From NCBI GenBank assembly GCA_025464545.1, contig JAODMA010000471.1:1-5121 (forward strand): a stretch of DNA of 5,121 bases, read 5' to 3'. The notes beneath the pieces are model-generated. The model saw only the letters and a list, made by a program, of their open reading frames with translations, was not told where the DNA came from and did no database searches. The stretch comes from Arthrobacter sp. (GTDB lineage: Bacteria; Actinomycetota; Actinomycetes; Actinomycetales; Micrococcaceae). Positions 4,559 through 5,121 of the stretch are shown one piece after another. The first letter of the stretch is position 1. Every line of letters starts with the position of its first letter. Both the position numbers and the translations under genes were made by a program.

Positions 4559-5121
4559 CTACCCGCGGTGCCCCGAGGTCGCCTCTGCCATCGCCCGGAC
4601 GGGCGGGCTGTCCGGGCTGTCCGGGCTGTCCACGCGGGCGTCGCCGCGGATCCGGCGACCCACGGCGCGCCCCGCGGCCACCGACAGACGGTGGGAAGGC
4701 TGTTCCACGAATCGGAAGAACAGCTCGGCAGCCACCAACGAGGCGGCCACGGAGACGGCGAGCGCCAGGGGTAGCGAAACTGAGCGCAGCAAGGTGACGC
4801 CGGCCAGGATGATCGGAAGGTGCACCAGGTAGAGGCTGAAGGACACGCGTCCCAGCCATTGCGCGACCGCCGTGTTCGCGAGCCTCTTTGCCGAGCCGCA
4901 GGACACGAACAGCAAGACGATCAGCACCGCACCCGCGGTGACAACGGCCTCGACGCCGGGGATCGGCTGCTCGGGGCTGATCCACTCCGCGTTGGCCAGG
5001 AAAACGCCCGCGGCGGCCACGAAGAACCAGACGAAGCGAGGCCAGGACTGGGTCAGCTCACGAATCCGCGCCCGTTCAGCGCCGAGGACGGCACCGATGG
5101 CGAAGATCGGGAGATAGGACA
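4559..5121 (-). CDS. Membrane acyltransferase, OafA/YrhL type (acyltransferase 3), 3' part
   Basis: The frame is open to the right edge of the window, giving 186 residues up to the TAG at 4561-4559; full-length members are about 350-400 residues or more, so the N-terminal half with the catalytic His/Arg motifs is missing. Visible membrane segments (numbered from the first complete codon) lie at about 2-18 (YLPIFAIGAVLG), 28-43, 57-74, 94-112 (FSLYLVHLPII) and 116-136. The combination WLGRVSFSLYLVHLP and FFRFVEQPSHRLS is the standard C-terminal signature of acyltransferase 3 proteins, which move acyl groups onto cell-surface or secreted carbohydrates. The cytoplasmic tail is basic, then carries DSP three times in a row from a tandem DNA repeat. 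Its GTG at 5020 is internal, not the start. The substrate is unknown, and it is not obviously linked to the protease. Confidence 0.88.
   Translation of the reverse strand, partial: SYLPIFAIGAVLGAERARIRELTQSWPRFVWFFVAAAGVFLANAEWISPEQPIPGVEAVVTAGAVLIVLLFVSCGSAKRLANTAVAQWLGRVSFSLYLVHLPIILAGVTLLRSVSLPLALAVSVAASLVAAELFFRFVEQPSHRLSVAAGRAVGRRIRGDARVDSPDSPDSPPVRAMAEATSGHRG
4605..4631. repeat. Three perfect copies of a 9-base tandem repeat in the acyltransferase tail
   Basis: GGGCTGTCC occurs at 4605-4613, 4614-4622 and 4623-4631. On the coding (minus) strand the 9-base unit is in frame and encodes Asp-Ser-Pro three times, so copy-number change would lengthen or shorten the tail without a frameshift. 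Confidence 0.85.

Noticed and set aside
4539..4985. 148-codon minus-strand open frame overlapping the acyltransferase
   Set aside because: It is an off-frame shadow; the neighbouring frame has membrane segments and the acyltransferase signature.

Overview
The window is high-GC DNA with actinobacterial character, and I would place it near Arthrobacter and its relatives in the Micrococcales. This rests on the GC-rich coding, GTG and TTG starts, probable leaderless promoters, an AraC-type/VOC gene pair and a DUF6226-like protein. The taxonomy is an inference from gene style, not a search result.

Layout: the first 39 bases are the start of a cold-shock protein gene reading leftwards, followed (on its upstream side) by a structured 5' leader. 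Facing away from it is a rightward two-gene unit, an AraC-type HTH regulator and a VOC (glyoxalase/bleomycin-resistance fold) protein 10 bases apart. This unit converges, with a 4-base gap, on a leftward gene encoding a DUF6226-like protein. That gene's best promoter and start lie upstream of an in-frame amber codon, so its 5' end may be broken. Divergent from it is a Phd/YefM-type antitoxin and VapC-type PIN toxin operon, with two short palindromes in its upstream region. Convergent with the toxin is a leftward, intact gene for an exported subtilisin-like protease with propeptide (S8 family). The right edge holds the 3' part of a leftward membrane acyltransferase of the OafA/YrhL type.

The genes look like a mosaic of independent transcription units: cold shock, a small regulator/VOC pair, a conserved protein of unknown function, a toxin-antitoxin module, a secreted protease and a surface-modifying acyltransferase. 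I see no sign that they form one multi-gene system, and no integrase, transposase, CRISPR array, tRNA or rRNA. The most informative observations are regulatory or about gene integrity: the folded csp leader with a paired ribosome binding site, the matching -10 boxes exactly 6 bases before two ATG codons, the amber codon in the DUF6226-like gene, and the paired palindromes before the toxin-antitoxin operon.
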